Below are positions 36,112-46,886 of a DNA stretch of 64,000 bases, piece after piece (the stretch's first letter is position 1; every line of letters starts with the position of its first letter). A program made the position numbers and the translations under genes. The stretch is from assembly GCF_000385215.1 (NCBI RefSeq), contig NZ_ARQK01000058.1, forward strand, positions 1 through 64,000. Direction: 5' to 3'. Source of the stretch: Thioalkalivibrio thiocyanoxidans ARh2 (lineage in GTDB: Bacteria; Pseudomonadota; Gammaproteobacteria; Ectothiorhodospirales; Ectothiorhodospiraceae). Below the pieces are notes generated by a model that was not told the origin of the DNA, made no database searches, and saw only the letters and a list, made by a program, of their open reading frames with translations.

Positions 36112-36269
36112 CGGTCCTCCTCTCACGCCTCGCGCACCGCTGCTTGTTGACACCTGCCCGAGTATTTTGAACCGAAATAGGCAAAATGAACGAGGTTCAT
36201 GCGGGATTCAGCGGCTTGGGGCACACTCGCAGCATATCGTGATCCCGCTCACCAATTCTGAGCCCCCGC

Positions 36270-37499
36270 ATGCCCAAAGCCTCCACCGTAATCACGCTGA
36301 TCCTGTTTCTCCTGGCGGGCGGCGTACTGGCCTGGCTCGTCTGGGGCACCGATGACGATCAGGCCACCTCCACGCGAGCTGGCGGCGGCGAAACGCGGCC
36401 CGTGGCCGTCGCCGTGGCTACCGTTCAGCCGCAGGACCTGGTGGAACGTCGCCGCTTCACCGGCAGTATCGAGGGTGCCGATCGCATCGTGATTACACCG
36501 CGCGTCGGGGGCCGCGTGGCCGAGGTCTTCGTGAACCTGGGCGACCGAGTCGAACCGGGTGACCCCCTGCTACAGCTGGATACCGAGGAATTCGAGCAGG
36601 ACGTCACGCAGGCCGAGGCCGAGCTGGAAGTGGCCGAAGCCAGCCTGGCGGAGGCCGTCGCCAGCCGTAACGCCGCCCAGCGCGACCTGCAGCGCACCCG
36701 CGAATTGCGCGACCAGGGGATCGCCTCGCGCTCGGAGCTGGAGGCCGCCGAGACCGAACTCGCCCTGGCACAGACCCGCGTGGCGCTTGCCGAGTCCCAG
36801 ATTCGACAACGCCGCTCTGCCCTGCGCACCCGCGAGATCCAGCTGGGCTACACGCGTATCGACGCCGACCCGGGCAGCACCACCCGCTGGGTGGCCGAAC
36901 GCCTGGTTGACCCCGGCTCGGTGATCAGCGCCAACGAACCCGCGCTGGCACTCGTCACACTGCAGCCGGTCCGCGCGATTCTGGCAGTCACCGAAGCGGA
37001 CTATTCGCGGATCTCGCGCGGCCAGGAAGTGACCGTGCGCACCTCCTCGTACCCCGACGAGTTATTCGAAGGCACCATCACACGGATCTCCCCGGAGTTT
37101 CGCCCGGGTTCGCGCCAGGCACGAATCGAGGTCGAAGTACCGAACGACGATGAACGCCTGCGGCCCGGGATGTTTGTCGAAACCGCGATCACTCTCGGCC
37201 AGCGCTCGGACACGCTGGCGATACCGCGGGACGCCATCATCCAGCGCGAGGCGGGTCCCACCCTGTTCAGCGTAGACCGTAGCGGCGAACGGCCAGAGGC
37301 TCGCCGCCACATGGCCGTTACCGGCGTGCGTGACGGCAACTGGATCGAGCTGCTGGAACCCGAGTTGCCCGAGGGCACCGAGGTGGTGGTGCTGGGGCAA
37401 CACCTGCTCGCCGATGGCACCCCGCTGCGCCTGACCGATCCGCGCAGTGTGCCCGGCGCGGACTTCGCCCCGGACCTGTCAGAGACCGAAGAGCCGTGA
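36270..37499 (+). CDS. RND efflux periplasmic adaptor (MFP)
   Basis: The 409-residue adaptor has an N-terminal membrane anchor or signal (about 5-25, VITLILFLLAGGVLAWLVWG), barrel-sandwich halves (RFTGSIEGADRIVITPRVGG, then LGYTRIDADPG), a coiled-coil hairpin (about 105-180) and a beta-barrel (about 235-310). It joins the RND pump encoded next to the outer-membrane factor. It ends in a GTGA overlap with the pump gene. The 158-base upstream gap holds an isolated TTGACA (36146) without a matching -10, so the promoter is unclear. Confidence 0.93.
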   Translation: MPKASTVITLILFLLAGGVLAWLVWGTDDDQATSTRAGGGETRPVAVAVATVQPQDLVERRRFTGSIEGADRIVITPRVGGRVAEVFVNLGDRVEPGDPLLQLDTEEFEQDVTQAEAELEVAEASLAEAVASRNAAQRDLQRTRELRDQGIASRSELEAAETELALAQTRVALAESQIRQRRSALRTREIQLGYTRIDADPGSTTRWVAERLVDPGSVISANEPALALVTLQPVRAILAVTEADYSRISRGQEVTVRTSSYPDELFEGTITRISPEFRPGSRQARIEVEVPNDDERLRPGMFVETAITLGQRSDTLAIPRDAIIQREAGPTLFSVDRSGERPEARRHMAVTGVRDGNWIELLEPELPEGTEVVVLGQHLLADGTPLRLTDPRSVPGADFAPDLSETEEP

Positions 37500-40400
37500 A
37501 TCCGGCTCGACTTACCGTCCACCGCCCCGTGCTGACCAGCATGGTGGCCCTGATCGTGGTGATCCTGGGCCTGACCGCGCTGACCCGCCTGCCCGTCGAC
37601 CTGCTGCCCGATATCACCTATCCGGTGGTCACGGTGATGACCTCCTACCCCAACGCCGGGGCCGAGGAGGTCGAGCAACTGGTGACCCGCCCAGTGGAAC
37701 AGGCCGCGGCCGCAATCACCGGGGCCCAGGAGATCCGTTCCACTTCGGCCGAAGGCAACAGCAATGTACGCGTCAACTTTGCCTGGGGCACGGATGTCCG
37801 CCAGGCCGTTGATGACCTGCGCGATCGTCTGGCGCGTATTGAAGGTCAGCTGCCGGATGGGGCGGATCGGCCCCTGGTGCGCCAGTTCGACACCCAGGAC
37901 TCGCCCATCATGCGCCTGGGCGTCGGGTCGCAGCTCGATGCCATTCACCTGCGCACCCTGATCGACAACCGCATTGCGCCGCGCCTGGAGCGCATCCCCG
38001 GCGTAGCCGCGGTGGACACGTTTGGCGGGCTGGAAAGAGAAGTGCGCGTGGAGGTCGATCCAGACCGGATACAGGCGATCGACCTGGGGCTGGATGACCT
38101 GCGCAACCGCATCCGCGATGCCAACGTGATCACCCCCGGCGGCCCGATCATGGACGGTCGCCGTGAGTACCGCCTGCGCACGCCGGCCGAGTTCCGCTCG
38201 GTGGGCGAGATACGCGATACCGTGGTCCAGCGCAGCGAGGATGGCGTGACCTACCTGCACCAGGTCGCCGAGGTCCGTGATACGCACCAGCGCGTCACCC
38301 GCCGTTTCCGGGTCAACCAGGAAGAAGGCGTCCAGCTGGCCGTGCGCAAACTGGCGGACGCCAATACGGTCGAGGTCTCCGAGGCGGTGCATGCCGAACT
38401 GGTCCGGCTCAACCGCGATTTCCCACAGATCGACATCCGTGCCGTGACCGACGAGGCCGGATTCATCCGCAGCTCCATCACCAATGTCGGGCAGGCGATC
38501 CTGTACGGGAGCGCGCTGGCCGTTCTGGTACTGCTCGTCTTTCTGCGCAACATCCGCTACACGCTGGTGGCGGCCACCGCGATCCCGCTCGCGGTCATAT
38601 CGACGTTCGGGCTGGTCTACTTCGGCGGACAGTCGCTCAACCTGATGACCATGGGCGGCATCGCACTGGGCGTGGGCCTGATGGTCGACAACGCGATCGT
38701 GGTGATCGAGAGCATCGCCCGAAGGCGGGAGGAGCACGCGGAGCAAGGAGCTATCGGGGCCGCCATCAGCGGTACCGGCCGCGTGGCGCCCGCGATCATC
38801 GCCAGCACGTTGACCACCGTGGCCATCTTCCTGCCGCTGTTCTTCGCCCAGGAACTGGCCGGGCAGCTCTTCAAGCCGCTCGCCGCCGTCGTGGCCTTTG
38901 CCCTCGCCGCCTCGCTGATCGTGGCCCTGACGGTGGTGCCGATGCTGATGGCGCGCGCCCCGATGCCCAGGGGCGACACCAGTGCCCTCGCCCGCATGGA
39001 GCTGCGTTACCAAGGCCTGCTGCGCGGCACACTGGCCCATCCCTGGATGGTGATCGGCATGAGTGCCTTGCTGATGGTCATCGCACTCGCCGGCCTGCGC
39101 GGCGTTGGTACCGAATTCCTGCCCGCCACCGACGAGGGCGAGCTGCGCGTCCATGTCTCCATGGAGCCCGGGACGCCGCTGGACGAACTGTACTCCACGA
39201 TGGCCGGCCTGGAAGAGGTCATCCGCGACGAGGTGCCGGAGCTCCAGAACCTGGTGTCCAGCTCCGGCGCCTCCGCCTTCCGTGCGTCGTCGCCCGCCTC
39301 CGGCAACATGCGCGTGATGGTCGGCTCGCGCGACAGTCGCAGCCGTTCTTCCGAGGAGATTGCCGTTGCCCTGCGCGAGGCCCTGGGCAGCCCGCCCGGA
39401 ACCGAGATCCGGGTGCGCGCCTCCAGCAGCATCTTCTTCCGCGGGTTCGGGCGCGGCGATGACGAGGAGCGCCTGTCGGTCGAGGTACGCGGTTTCGAGC
39501 TGTCGACCATGAATGCGGTGCTGGAGCGCTTCGAGGAGGCGCTGGCCGATGTCCCCGGCATTACCGACACGCGGGTGGGGGCCGATGGCGGCCAGCCCGA
39601 ATTCGCCACCCGCATCCATCGTGACCGCGCCGCCGACCTCGGCGTAGATGTGCGCACCATTGCCCAGACGCTGGAGACTGCGCTGGGGGGCTCCAGTGCC
39701 GGACAGCTGCGCGCGGGGGGCGACGAGACCCGCATATGGGTGCAGCTTCGCGACGCGGACCAGAGCTCGCTGGACGACCTGCTCAACCTGACCGTGCGTA
39801 GCGAGGACGGCGAACGCGTCGCCTTGCGCAGCCTGATTTCATTCGACACCGAGATCGGGCCCGACAGCATCGAACGACGTGAACAGGCCCGCGTACGGAC
39901 GCTGTTCATCAATCTGGGGGACCGTTCGCTGGGCGAAGTCGCGGCCTCGGTCCGCGAGGCCCTGGCAGACATCCCGCTGCCCGAGGAGATCGACTACTCC
40001 GTCACGGGCGATATCGAAGAACAGGAAGCCGCATTCTCGGAACTGCTGCTGGGTACGATGCTGGCCACCCTGCTGGTGTACATGGTCATGGCCAGCCTGT
40101 ACGAATCCCTGCGCGACCCCCTGATTGTGATGTTCTCGATCCCGCTGGCGATCATCGGGGTCACCGGCGCGCTGATCGTCACCGACACCACGCTCAACGT
40201 GCAGTCGCTGATCGGCGTGCTGCTGCTGGTCGGCATTGTGGTGAACAATGCGATCCTGCTGGTGGACCGCATGGCCCGACGACACCGTGACGACGGCATG
40301 GACCTGCGCGAGGCAGTCGTGGCTGCAGCCGGCGAGCGCCTGCGCCCCATCCTGATGACCACGCTCACCACGATACTGGCCCTCTCGCCCCTGGCCATCG

Positions 40401-40570
40401 GCATGGGCGACGGCGGTGAGGCCCAAGCGCCGATGGCACGGGTAGTGATCGGCGGGCTGCTGTCGTCTACCCTGATCACCCTGGTGCTGATCCCGACGCT
40501 CTACCTGCTGTTCCACCGTCGCGGCGAGCGGCCACAGCCCGTCTACCGAGTCGGAACCGAAGATGCCTAG
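37496..40570 (+). CDS. RND efflux pump, hydrophobe/amphiphile (HAE) type
   Basis: The 1024-residue inner-membrane proton antiporter has the two large periplasmic loops and twelve helices of the family. The start is NPARLTVHRPVLTSMVAL and helix 4 carries GLMVDNAIVVIES, where the second Asp of the usual pair is Asn, as in a large subgroup of HAE pumps. Helix 10-11 has VGIVVNNAILLVDRMARRH. The start is GTG 37496. Drug, detergent or solvent export is the expected role; the substrate cannot be told. The end overlaps the outer-membrane factor gene by 8 bases. Confidence 0.94.
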   Translation: MNPARLTVHRPVLTSMVALIVVILGLTALTRLPVDLLPDITYPVVTVMTSYPNAGAEEVEQLVTRPVEQAAAAITGAQEIRSTSAEGNSNVRVNFAWGTDVRQAVDDLRDRLARIEGQLPDGADRPLVRQFDTQDSPIMRLGVGSQLDAIHLRTLIDNRIAPRLERIPGVAAVDTFGGLEREVRVEVDPDRIQAIDLGLDDLRNRIRDANVITPGGPIMDGRREYRLRTPAEFRSVGEIRDTVVQRSEDGVTYLHQVAEVRDTHQRVTRRFRVNQEEGVQLAVRKLADANTVEVSEAVHAELVRLNRDFPQIDIRAVTDEAGFIRSSITNVGQAILYGSALAVLVLLVFLRNIRYTLVAATAIPLAVISTFGLVYFGGQSLNLMTMGGIALGVGLMVDNAIVVIESIARRREEHAEQGAIGAAISGTGRVAPAIIASTLTTVAIFLPLFFAQELAGQLFKPLAAVVAFALAASLIVALTVVPMLMARAPMPRGDTSALARMELRYQGLLRGTLAHPWMVIGMSALLMVIALAGLRGVGTEFLPATDEGELRVHVSMEPGTPLDELYSTMAGLEEVIRDEVPELQNLVSSSGASAFRASSPASGNMRVMVGSRDSRSRSSEEIAVALREALGSPPGTEIRVRASSSIFFRGFGRGDDEERLSVEVRGFELSTMNAVLERFEEALADVPGITDTRVGADGGQPEFATRIHRDRAADLGVDVRTIAQTLETALGGSSAGQLRAGGDETRIWVQLRDADQSSLDDLLNLTVRSEDGERVALRSLISFDTEIGPDSIERREQARVRTLFINLGDRSLGEVAASVREALADIPLPEEIDYSVTGDIEEQEAAFSELLLGTMLATLLVYMVMASLYESLRDPLIVMFSIPLAIIGVTGALIVTDTTLNVQSLIGVLLLVGIVVNNAILLVDRMARRHRDDGMDLREAVVAAAGERLRPILMTTLTTILALSPLAIGMGDGGEAQAPMARVVIGGLLSSTLITLVLIPTLYLLFHRRGERPQPVYRVGTEDA

Positions 40571-42149
40571 CCTGTACCGAGTCGCGCTGCCACTGCTGGC
40601 TTCGCTGGCCCTGGCCATTCCCGCCGCGGCAGACGAAGACGAGCCGACAGGCAACGGGTTGCGCCTTTCACTGCCGGCCGAGCAGCTGATGGCGATCGAT
40701 CCGTTCGCCCGCGAGCCGGTCGGTGAGGAGACGCTCTCGCTGGAAGAAGCCGTGGCGCGGGCACTGGAAGGCAACCGTGGCCTGCGCGCCGAACGCCTGC
40801 AGACCGCGATCGCGGGTACCTTCGAGGCACAGGAGCGCGCCGTGTTCGACCCCGAGCTGTTCGCCGAGGTCGAGGTCAGCCGGGACCAGAGCGTGCGCCT
40901 GCTGGAAGAGGCCGAAGAAGATACCGACGAGGTCACCTCGACCCAGCGCTTCGGCGAGGCGGGCGTTCGTCAGTCGCTCCCGACGGGTACCGACCTGAGC
41001 CTGTCCGTACGCAGCCAGCGCGCCAGCAGTTCGCGGGTCGACCAGACTCAGTTTTCCTCGCGCGCCGGCCTGACGCTGACTCAGGCCCTTCTGCGCGGGG
41101 GCCGGATCGAGTCCAATCTCGTGCGCCTGCAGCAGGCCGGGCTGGACGTCGAGGCCACCGAGTACGAGGTGCGCGCCTTCGTCGAGCAGCTGATCACCGA
41201 CGTCGAGACGGCCTACTGGGACCTGGTGCTCGCCGGCGAGCAGATCGAAATCTTCGAGGAGGCCCTGGCGGTCGCCAGCCAGCAACTGGACGAGACGCAA
41301 CGCCGCATCGATGCCGGTGATCGGCCGGAGACCGAGGCCGTATCCGCACGCGCCGAGGTCGCTCTGCGTCGCCAGGGGCTGATCGATGCCCGCAGCGAGC
41401 GCGCCCGCGCCCAGGACACCCTGGCGCGCCTGCTCCAGGGCGACGGGGGCCTGTGGGACACGCGGCTGCTGACCAGCTCCGAACCGGCGCTGGACCGGTA
41501 CGAGATCGAGCCGCTCGATACCTACGTGGCGCTGGCGCGCGATCACCGCGCGGACTTGAACGAGACCCGCCTGCGAGTTCAGCGCGACGAGCTGGAGGTC
41601 ATCCGCACCCGCAACGGACTCCTCCCCCGGCTGGACTTCTTCGTCACGCTGGGGCAATCGGGCTATGCGGACAGCTTCGGGCGTACCTTCCGCGACACCC
41701 AGGGCGACGGCTACGACCTCGCCGCGGGGCTGCGCTTCGAGATGCCGATCGGCAACCGTGCCGCCGAGGCGGAGCACACGCGCGCCCGCCTTACACGGCA
41801 GCAGATCGCCGAGACCCTGGCCAATCTGGAACAGCTGGCGATCGAAGACGTGCGCTCGGTCTGGTTCGACGCCGCCCGCGTGCGCGAGCAGATCCGCGCG
41901 CAGGAAGAGACCATCGAGCTGCAGGAGGAACTCCTGCGAGTCGAACAGACCCGATTCCGGGTCGGAGCCGGCACAGCACTGGCCGTGGCGCAGGCCCAGC
42001 GCGACCTGCTGGAAAGCCGCCTGCGCCTGACCGAGACGGTTGTGCGGTTTCGCCAGCTGAGCACCGAACTGCTGAACGCGAGCGGGACGCTACTGCTGCA
42101 CCGCGGGATCGACGCACCGGGCTCTGAACGCGTGGACCTGCGCATGTAA
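40563..42149 (+). CDS. TolC-like outer membrane efflux protein
   Basis: The 528-residue protein has a signal peptide (LPLLASLALAIPAAA, cut before DEDE) and two repeats of the outer-membrane efflux domain, with long Glu/Arg-rich helices (about 180-290 and 390-500) that form the periplasmic tunnel. It completes the three-part pump with the two genes before it. As the only TolC-like gene in the window it might also serve the LapBC exporter, but no evidence shows this. Confidence 0.92.
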   Translation: MPSLYRVALPLLASLALAIPAAADEDEPTGNGLRLSLPAEQLMAIDPFAREPVGEETLSLEEAVARALEGNRGLRAERLQTAIAGTFEAQERAVFDPELFAEVEVSRDQSVRLLEEAEEDTDEVTSTQRFGEAGVRQSLPTGTDLSLSVRSQRASSSRVDQTQFSSRAGLTLTQALLRGGRIESNLVRLQQAGLDVEATEYEVRAFVEQLITDVETAYWDLVLAGEQIEIFEEALAVASQQLDETQRRIDAGDRPETEAVSARAEVALRRQGLIDARSERARAQDTLARLLQGDGGLWDTRLLTSSEPALDRYEIEPLDTYVALARDHRADLNETRLRVQRDELEVIRTRNGLLPRLDFFVTLGQSGYADSFGRTFRDTQGDGYDLAAGLRFEMPIGNRAAEAEHTRARLTRQQIAETLANLEQLAIEDVRSVWFDAARVREQIRAQEETIELQEELLRVEQTRFRVGAGTALAVAQAQRDLLESRLRLTETVVRFRQLSTELLNASGTLLLHRGIDAPGSERVDLRM

Positions 42150-42176
42150 TTTCGGAGGGGCGCCTCTCCCGGGCCT

Positions 42177-42941
42177 CTATCCCCGCGCCAGACGCCGATT
42201 CAGGGCCCAGACGGACAGCGGTGCAAAGATCACCGCAATCGCGGCAGCCCAGACGAGGGTCCACAAGGCGGGCTCCAGCGCATTGCCCCCGCCCAACAGG
42301 GCGCGCGAGGCGTCCGCGAGCAACGAGACGGGGTTGGCCTGCACGAAGGGCTGCAGCACGGCGGGCATGGTATCCAGCGGTACAAAGGCGGTGGAGACGA
42401 ACGTCACCGGGAACAACGCCGTAAAACCGAACAGCTGCACATGTTCGGGGTCGCGTGACAGAACACCGACCAGCACCATAATCCAGGACGCAGCCGACGC
42501 GAAGACCAGCACCAGCGCCACCATCGCCAGCACCTCCCAGACCGAGGTCTCGATCCGGAAGCCCAGCAACACCCCCACGATCAGCAACAGCGCGATACAA
42601 AGGGCCTGTTTCAGCAGATCGGCCAGGATGCGCCCGGCCAGTGGCGCCCAGCGCGGAATGGGCAGGGCGCGAAAGCGATCGAACACGCCGCGCGTGAGAT
42701 CCGTATTCAGGCCGTGCCCGACGTAGACGGTGACGAACAGCATGTTCATCGCGATCACACCGGGCAGAACGAATGGCAGATAGGCTTCGGTCGAGCCCGC
42801 CACCGCGCCGCCGAACACGTACAGGAACAGCACCAGAAACAGGATCGGCTGGATGGAATAATCCCCCAGCTCCCAGGGATTGCGACGCACCTGCACGAGA
42901 CTGCGCCAAGCCAGCGCCAGCGTCTGGTCCAGTGCTTTCAT
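42177..42941 (-). CDS. ABC-2 type transporter permease (DrrB-like)
   Basis: The 254-residue protein has about six membrane helices and the ABC-2 pattern LFVTVYVGHGLNTDLTRGVFDRFRALPI after helix 2, typical for DrrB/NodJ-type exporters. It overlaps the ATPase gene by 4 bases. It converges with the RND operon, leaving 27 bases between them. Confidence 0.9.
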   Translation of the reverse strand: MKALDQTLALAWRSLVQVRRNPWELGDYSIQPILFLVLFLYVFGGAVAGSTEAYLPFVLPGVIAMNMLFVTVYVGHGLNTDLTRGVFDRFRALPIPRWAPLAGRILADLLKQALCIALLLIVGVLLGFRIETSVWEVLAMVALVLVFASAASWIMVLVGVLSRDPEHVQLFGFTALFPVTFVSTAFVPLDTMPAVLQPFVQANPVSLLADASRALLGGGNALEPALWTLVWAAAIAVIFAPLSVWALNRRLARG

Positions 42942-43900
42942 GCGTCCTCCTCTGACATCTCGGACGTGGCCTCGGCCGCATGCCCGGTCAGCGCCAGAAA
43001 GACATCGTCCAGGCTCGCGGTGCGCAAACCGAGTTCGACCACCTCGATTTCCGCCTGATCCAGGGCCCGCAGCACCTTCGGCACCACGGCACTGCTCGTC
43101 ACGGCGACGCTCAGCGTGCTGTCCCGCGCCTGCGGGCCCTCCCCGACGATACGCGCGATCGCCTCCGCCGCATCATCGAGCCGGGCCGAGTCCGCCACTA
43201 CCACGAACAGCGAGCGGCCACCCACGCGTTCCTTCAATTCCGCCGAGGTCCCCTCGGCAATGATCCGCCCGCGATCCAGCACCACGATCCGATCTGCCAG
43301 GGCGTCGGCTTCATCCAGATACTGGGTGGTCAGCAGCACGGTGGTGCCCTGCTCCCGCAGTTCTCCCACAAGGCGCCACAGGTCGCGGCGCGCCCGCGGG
43401 TCCAGTCCCGTGGTCGGCTCGTCGAGAAAGAGAATGGCAGGGTTCCCGACCAGACTGGCCGCCAGGTCCAGCCGCCGCCGCATGCCACCGGAATAGGTCT
43501 GTGCCGGACGGTTCGCCGCGTCCTGGAGATGAAACTGCCCCAGCAACTCGTCCGCGCGCCGACGCGCGTCGCGACGCCCCAGACCCAGCAACCGCGCGAT
43601 CAGCAACAGGTTCTCGCGCCCGGTAAGCTTCTCGTCGACCGAGGCATACTGCCCGGTCAGCCCGACGATCTCGCGCACCCGCGCCGCCTCGTGCACGACA
43701 TCGAAGCCGCCCACCTCGGCCCTGCCCGCATCCGGGGTGATCAGGGTGGCCAGCATGCGCACGATGGTGGTCTTGCCGGCACCGTTCGGCCCCAGAAGGC
43801 CGAGGATGCTCCCCCTCGGGACTTCCAGATCGACACCATCCACCGCGCGGGTGCCGTTATAGCTGCGCACCAGCCCCTGCAAACGAATCGCGATTTCCAT
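42938..43900 (-). CDS. ABC transporter ATPase (DrrA-like)
   Basis: From ATG 43900 the protein has 320 residues; a GTG at 43915 would add five. Walker A is [14 protein letters not shown], signature [15 protein letters not shown], Walker [14 protein letters not shown]. The 80-residue C-terminal extension with [22 protein letters not shown] is typical of the DrrA daunorubicin-resistance group. With the permease it forms an export system for an unknown hydrophobic compound. Confidence 0.92.
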   Translation of the reverse strand: MEIAIRLQGLVRSYNGTRAVDGVDLEVPRGSILGLLGPNGAGKTTIVRMLATLITPDAGRAEVGGFDVVHEAARVREIVGLTGQYASVDEKLTGRENLLLIARLLGLGRRDARRRADELLGQFHLQDAANRPAQTYSGGMRRRLDLAASLVGNPAILFLDEPTTGLDPRARRDLWRLVGELREQGTTVLLTTQYLDEADALADRIVVLDRGRIIAEGTSAELKERVGGRSLFVVVADSARLDDAAEAIARIVGEGPQARDSTLSVAVTSSAVVPKVLRALDQAEIEVVELGLRTASLDDVFLALTGHAAEATSEMSEEDA

Positions 43901-43945
43901 CAGCGCAGCATTCACCGCACACGCCGATGGTGCAACCGACAGCGG

Positions 43946-44416
43946 CTACAAATGCCGACTGAACAACCCGTGCCGGGCCGCACCCAGGAGGTCCCGCCAG
44001 GCAAGGGCCGGCAGCTTCACCAGGGTCTCGTGATCGCCACCCTCGAGATATACATCCCCCTCGGTGGGGGCATGTTCGTCCAGCATCGCCTCCAGGCCGT
44101 AGGGCTCGGCCAGGGCCGGGATCGCGCCCAGTGCACAATCCGGGAAGAGTTCAGCCACCTCCCTTTCGGTGGCCAGCCCGACATGCTCCCCGATCAGGTG
44201 GTGGAGCTGCCCGAAGTGCAGGCGCCGCGACGACGGCAGGATCGCCAGCATGTAATGGCCGGCATCCTCCACCAGCACGGCCTTCGCCAGCCGATCACCG
44301 GGCACGTGCGCGGCCTCTGCCGTTCGGGTGGCACTGCTGGAATACGGGTGCCGAACCAGTTCATAAGCGACACCCTGTGCCGCCAGATAGTCACTCAGGG
44401 TTCTCGCGATGCCCAT
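43946..44416 (-). CDS. YbaK/ProX-type aminoacyl-tRNA deacylase domain protein
   Basis: The 156-residue protein has the YbaK/EbsC fold pattern: [19 protein letters not shown], then [19 protein letters not shown], where Lys is the conserved catalytic or binding residue, and a Gly-rich end. Such stand-alone domains hydrolyse mischarged tRNA (Cys- or Ala-tRNA-Pro). It is close to the free-standing YeaK/ProX kind in length; exact specificity is unclear. The 123-base gap to the next gene shows nothing clear. Confidence 0.85.
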   Translation of the reverse strand: MGIARTLSDYLAAQGVAYELVRHPYSSSATRTAEAAHVPGDRLAKAVLVEDAGHYMLAILPSSRRLHFGQLHHLIGEHVGLATEREVAELFPDCALGAIPALAEPYGLEAMLDEHAPTEGDVYLEGGDHETLVKLPALAWRDLLGAARHGLFSRHL

Positions 44417-44539
44417 GCTGCGGCCCTCTTTCCGTCCCTACCCCGGACTATAGACCCACTCTGCCCGCACGGTGCCTCGATTCCCCGCTACCCCGTCACC
44501 CGACAATCGGCACAACGCTCCCTGTCCTACAATGCCCCG

Positions 44540-45538
44540 ATGACGGACTTCTCCATACTCGATCTCGCACCGATCACTGCGGGGTCGGACGCAGGGCAGG
44601 CCCTGCACAACACCCTCGACCTGGCCCGGCGGGCGGACGAACGGGGATTCACGCGGTACTGGCTCGCCGAGCACCACAACATGCCGGGGATCGCCAGTGC
44701 GGCGACTGCTGTGGTCATCGGCCAGGTAGCGGCCGCCACGGCGCGCATCCGCGTGGGCGCTGGCGGCATCATGCTGCCCAACCACGCGCCGCTGATCGTC
44801 GCCGAGCAGTTCGGGACACTGGATGCCCTGTTTCCCGGTCGGATCGACCTCGGGCTTGGCCGTGCACCGGGGACAGACCCGGCCACGGCCCGCGCCCTGC
44901 GCCGCAGCGCGGAGAGCGACCCCAACCAGTTCCCACGCGATGTGGTGGAGCTGCAGGGCTACCTGGCGGACCCCGCTCCGGACCAGGCCATTCGGGCGAT
45001 ACCCGGCGCCGGTTCGCATGTTCCGGTCTGGATCCTCGGATCGAGCCTGTTCGGGGCCCGGCTTGCGGCGCACCTGGGGCTGCCCTACGCCTTTGCCTCG
45101 CATTTCGCCCCGGGTCAGCTGCATGACGCGATCGCGATCTACCGCCGCGAATTCCGGCCCTCCCCGGACCTGGATAAGCCCTGGGTGATGGCCGGCTACA
45201 ACGTCTATGTGGCCGACACCGATACCGATGCGCAGACACTGGCCAGTTCCATGGAGCAGGCCTTCATCAGCCTGCGCCGCGGCCGACCCGAACCGATCCA
45301 CCCCCCGATCCCGCACTACCGGGAACAGCTCGACCGGGCTGAACGGGCGATTGTCGAACAGACCATGGCCTGCTCCGCGATCGGGGCACCCGACACGGTC
45401 GAGCGGGAGATGCGCCGCTTCCTCGAAGTCACGCAGGTCGACGAACTGATCCTGACCACCACGACCTTCGATCATGACGCCCGCTGTCGCTCCCTGGAAC
45501 TCACCGCACAGGTCTGCGACCGCCTGTCATCAACCTGA
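44540..45538 (+). CDS. Luciferase-like (LLM) flavin monooxygenase family protein
   Basis: The 332-residue protein starts at ATG 44540 ([13 protein letters not shown]), typical of the YhbW-like, alkanal monooxygenase-like group. Motifs: [20 protein letters not shown], the FMN-site [20 protein letters not shown] and [14 protein letters not shown]. It would be an FMN-dependent oxygenase with the bacterial-luciferase barrel; the substrate is unknown. The frame is open far upstream but there it is only a shadow of the DrrA and YbaK genes. A second trpB follows 83 bases later on the same strand. Confidence 0.9.
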   Translation: MTDFSILDLAPITAGSDAGQALHNTLDLARRADERGFTRYWLAEHHNMPGIASAATAVVIGQVAAATARIRVGAGGIMLPNHAPLIVAEQFGTLDALFPGRIDLGLGRAPGTDPATARALRRSAESDPNQFPRDVVELQGYLADPAPDQAIRAIPGAGSHVPVWILGSSLFGARLAAHLGLPYAFASHFAPGQLHDAIAIYRREFRPSPDLDKPWVMAGYNVYVADTDTDAQTLASSMEQAFISLRRGRPEPIHPPIPHYREQLDRAERAIVEQTMACSAIGAPDTVEREMRRFLEVTQVDELILTTTTFDHDARCRSLELTAQVCDRLSST

Positions 45539-45621
45539 GGCCCGCGTTTTCAGGAACGGGCTTGGCAAAGGACGCCCGGCACAGGATCATTCGGCCTTTC
45601 GAACATGCACGAGGGCGGGCG

Positions 45622-46821
45622 ATGTCGTACCTGAAGGATTTTCCGAACCAGGAAGGCTATTTCGGCGAGTTCGGGGGTGCGTTCCTGCCACCCGAACTGG
45701 AACCCCATTTTGCCGAGATCAACCGCGCCTACCTGGCGCTCGCCCGCTCCGCCGATTTCCTGAACGAGCTGCGCTACATCCGCAAGCACTACCAGGGCCG
45801 CCCCACCCCGGTGTACTACGCGCACAACCTGAGCCGCGAGGCCGGCGCGCATATCTATCTCAAGCGCGAAGACCTGAACCACTCCGGGGCGCACAAGCTG
45901 AACCACTGCATGGGCGAGGCCCTGCTGGCCAAGCACATGGGCAAGCGCAAGCTGATCGCGGAGACCGGCGCCGGCCAGCACGGGGTCGCGCTGGCCACGG
46001 CGGCCGCGTACTTCGGCATGGAATGCGAGATCCACATGGGCGAGATCGACATCGCCAAGGAAGCGCCCAACGTCACCCGCATGAAACTGATGGGCGCACA
46101 GGTCGTGCCGGTCTCCTTTGGCGGGCGTTCGCTCAAGGAGGCCGTGGACTCCGCCTTCCAGTCCTATCTGTCGCAGGCCGACGAGGCGCTGTTCGCGATT
46201 GGCTCTGTGGTGGGGCCGCACCCGTTCCCGCTGATGGTGCGCAACTTCCAGTCCGTAGTCGGCATCGAGGCGCGCGAGCAGTTCATGGAGATGACCGGTG
46301 GCGAGCTGCCCGATCACGTCGTCGCCTGCGTCGGCGGAGGCTCCAACGCGATGGGTATGTTTGCCGGCTTCATCGAGGACGCCGGCGTCCAGCTGAACGG
46401 GGTCGAGCCGCTCGGACGCGGCACCAAGCTGGGCCAGCACTCCGCCACGATGACCTACGGCAAGCCCGGCATGATCCACGGCTTCAAGTGCATGCTGCTG
46501 GCCGACGAGGAAGGCAACCCGGCCCCGGTCCACTCCATCGCCTCGGGGCTGGACTACCCCGGCGTCGGCCCGGAACACTCCTACCTGAAGACCATCGAAC
46601 GCGTGGCCTACCATGCGATCAGCGACGACGAGACCCTGGAGGCCTTCTACCAGCTGTCACGCGCCGAGGGCATCATTCCGGCGCTGGAGAGCGCCCACGC
46701 CGTCGCCTGGGCGATGAAACACGGCCGCGAGCATCCCGGCGTCACGATCCTCGCCAACCTGTCCGGCCGGGGCGACAAGGACATCGACTACGTCGCCCGC
46801 GAATTCGGCCACGGTGGCTAA
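45622..46821 (+). CDS. Second tryptophan synthase beta chain-like protein (no TrpA partner)
   Basis: The 399-residue PLP protein keeps all TrpB hallmarks: PLP Lys92 in [11 protein letters not shown], Glu114 in [15 protein letters not shown], and SGRGDKD at the end. It differs from the operon TrpB throughout (for example [17 protein letters not shown] against [17 protein letters not shown], and [11 protein letters not shown] against [11 protein letters not shown]), so it is an old paralogue rather than a recent copy. ATG 45622 begins [10 protein letters not shown]. No trpA is nearby. It may make Trp from free indole, or use another amine or indole substrate; that is inference. Confidence 0.9.
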   Translation: MSYLKDFPNQEGYFGEFGGAFLPPELEPHFAEINRAYLALARSADFLNELRYIRKHYQGRPTPVYYAHNLSREAGAHIYLKREDLNHSGAHKLNHCMGEALLAKHMGKRKLIAETGAGQHGVALATAAAYFGMECEIHMGEIDIAKEAPNVTRMKLMGAQVVPVSFGGRSLKEAVDSAFQSYLSQADEALFAIGSVVGPHPFPLMVRNFQSVVGIEAREQFMEMTGGELPDHVVACVGGGSNAMGMFAGFIEDAGVQLNGVEPLGRGTKLGQHSATMTYGKPGMIHGFKCMLLADEEGNPAPVHSIASGLDYPGVGPEHSYLKTIERVAYHAISDDETLEAFYQLSRAEGIIPALESAHAVAWAMKHGREHPGVTILANLSGRGDKDIDYVAREFGHGG

Positions 46822-46886
46822 CAACCCGGGAACTCCCTGCCGGGCCATGGGTATCTAATCCCTGCGGGTTTCAGTGGAGCGGAGTC

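Noticed and set aside
37001-39619. 872-codon minus-strand open frame across the RND pump and adaptor genes
   Set aside because: It is an antisense shadow in GC-rich DNA: the plus-strand genes are complete and recognisable, while this product is a His/Gln/Gly-rich composition artefact.
45550-46614. 354-codon minus-strand open frame opposite the second trpB
   Set aside because: Antisense of a complete TrpB active site; no features of its own.
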